Shown here: in pieces, positions 6,986 through 7,475 of the stretch
Layout of the letters: each line of letters begins with the position of its first letter
Numbering within the stretch: position 1 is the stretch's first letter
Origin: Treponema sp.
GTDB lineage: Bacteria; Spirochaetota; Spirochaetia; Treponematales; Breznakiellaceae
Length of the DNA stretch: 7,475 nt
NCBI GenBank assembly: GCA_031255815.1
Contig: JAIRRU010000147.1
Coordinates: forward strand, 1 to 7,475
Direction of reading: 5' to 3'
Program-made: the position numbers and the translations under genes
The notes under the pieces: model-generated
The model's database searches: none
Seen by the model: the letters and a program-made list of their open reading frames with translations, nothing else
What the model was told of the DNA's origin: nothing

Positions 6986-7032
6986 GAAATTTACCGCCAA
7001 GGCCGAAGGCCAGGCGAAAAGGCGCACGAAGT
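6986..7032 (-). repeat. Degenerate CACGAA-type repeat, inverted segment 2
   Basis: ATTTACCGCCAAGGCCGAAGG with the following GCGCACGAAG resembles the reverse complement of 7262-7303, where CCGCCTTGGCGCGCC is followed by CGGCCTCTTGGCGGTTTAAAT. It faces the direct repeats, so the pair could fold into a long imperfect hairpin. Confidence 0.5.
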
Positions 7033-7063
7033 GTGGTAGCCAAGATAAAATCTGACACTTGGT

Positions 7064-7181
7064 GAAGGGCGGGGCAGGGAGCGCTTGTTCATTTCTTCGT
7101 GTTCCGGCGGGCCGCAGTTCACCTTTGTGCGCCTTGGTGCGCCTTCGTGGTTAAAATTCTTATTCCCGGTTGCTACTCTTA
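7064..7181 (+). repeat. ~120-base direct repeat, copy A
   Basis: Bases 7064-7086 match 7206-7228 with a single difference, and CTTCGTGTTCCGGCGGG at 7095-7111 is identical to 7237-7253, both at an offset of 142. A further match around TTCCCGGTTG (7163-7172 and 7309-7318) occurs at an offset of 146. Between these the core diverges, though both copies keep GTGCGCC/CTTGGCG-like units. The short open frame that crosses it (TTG at 7085) is not a credible gene. Confidence 0.75.
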
Positions 7182-7205
7182 TCTTGAGTTTTAAAGAAGG
7201 CGCGC

Positions 7206-7327
7206 GAAGGGAGGGGCAGGGAGCGCTTATTTATTCCTTCGTGTTCCGGCGGGCAGCGATCCGCCTTGGCGCGCCGCGACTCCGGCCTCTTGGCGGTTTA
7301 AATTCCTGTTCCCGGTTGTTAGCCTTA
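7206..7327 (+). repeat. ~120-base direct repeat, copy B
   Basis: This is the second copy, about 24 bases after the end of copy A. The flanks are well conserved while the core (7254-7300) has drifted and gained a few bases. The pattern suggests an old duplication or two insertions of a dispersed intergenic repeat. Confidence 0.75.
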
Positions 7328-7378
7328 TCCGGTGGTTTAGTGTAAGCGGCGTGCCAGGATTTCTTTACAGGCGGGGCG

Positions 7379-7416
7379 AAAAAAGGGGCCTTTTTCCCCT
7401 GGAAACAGGCCCCTTT
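7379..7416 (-). terminator. Probable Rho-independent terminator for leftward transcription from beyond the right edge
   Basis: AAAGGGGCC (7382-7390) is perfectly complementary to GGCCCCTTT (7408-7416), a nine-base stem with a 17-base loop. Read on the minus strand, the GC-rich stem runs directly into six T bases (the A-run at 7379-7384), as in an intrinsic terminator. In the plus direction only TTT follows, then GCAGG, so that direction is weaker. The 5' arm could alternatively pair with CCCCT at 7396-7400. Confidence 0.55.
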
Positions 7417-7429
7417 GCAGGATTGATCT

Positions 7430-7461
7430 AAGCCGGGCGGTCCCGATGCGGGGCCCGGCTT
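7430..7461. other. Strong GC-rich hairpin near the right edge
   Basis: AAGCCGGGC (7430-7438) pairs with GCCCGGCTT (7453-7461), and inside it CCCG (7442-7445) pairs with CGGG (7449-7452) around an ATG loop, leaving only three unpaired bases (GGT). No T-run follows on either strand. It may form a double structure with the terminator hairpin 13 bases to the left. Confidence 0.6.
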
Positions 7462-7475
7462 CCTCCTTTAGAAAC

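Larger units (their letters stand above)
6885..7063. other. Non-coding stretch after the rightward genes
   Basis: No convincing gene is present. It holds two short segments (6898-6935 and 6986-7032) made of CACGAA/GCCAAGG-like units that resemble the reverse complement of the direct-repeat cores to the right. A weak stem, AAGTGT (7029-7034) with ACACTT (7055-7060), is also visible. Confidence 0.55.

Noticed and set aside
7085..7345. An 86-codon plus-strand open frame in the repeat region
   Set aside because: It begins at a TTG inside copy A, spans both repeat copies, has no ribosome site and has no protein-like features.
7462..7469. AAAGGAGG on the minus strand as a ribosome binding site
   Set aside because: No ATG, GTG or TTG lies within a usable distance downstream, and the sequence that follows is the strong hairpin.

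Overview
The window looks like a piece of a GC-rich bacterial chromosome, most likely a spirochaete of the Treponema group. That assignment is inferred from gene types and from a short hairpin repeat I associate with such genomes; there is no marker gene here that proves it. Everything recognisable concerns the cell envelope or membrane-attached scaffolding. I see no transposase, integrase, phage gene, CRISPR array, rRNA or tRNA.

Layout. The left two thirds (positions 1-4686) is a tightly packed leftward operon of three genes. First comes a one-pass membrane protein with a cytoplasmic domain resembling the substrate-binding domain of Hsp70/DnaK, a proline-rich periplasmic linker and a C-terminal LysM domain. 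Its stop overlaps the GTG start of a probable lytic transglycosylase lipoprotein (Slt type). Eleven bases after that comes a GTG-started, four-helix membrane protein with a long, very acidic repetitive tail, which runs off the left edge. A 321-base divergent intergenic region (4687-5007) carries two near-identical hairpin repeats. To the right are two rightward genes: a membrane-anchored TPR protein ending in a domain like Mrr-type restriction endonucleases but apparently lacking the catalytic residues (5008-6393), and a small unrecognised protein with an acidic patch (6426-6884).

The last 590 bases (6885-7475) hold no convincing complete gene. They contain a degenerate ~120-base direct repeat in two copies, two related short segments in the opposite orientation, and two strong hairpins. 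One hairpin reads as a Rho-independent terminator for leftward transcription entering from beyond the right edge.

How the genes may work together (inference). The leftward operon could couple a cytoplasmic binding domain to peptidoglycan through LysM, next to an enzyme that cleaves peptidoglycan and a membrane protein with a large charged cytoplasmic tail. The divergent TPR/pseudo-nuclease protein is also predicted to face the cytoplasm from the membrane. A shared role in envelope assembly or growth is plausible but rests only on gene order and domain content.
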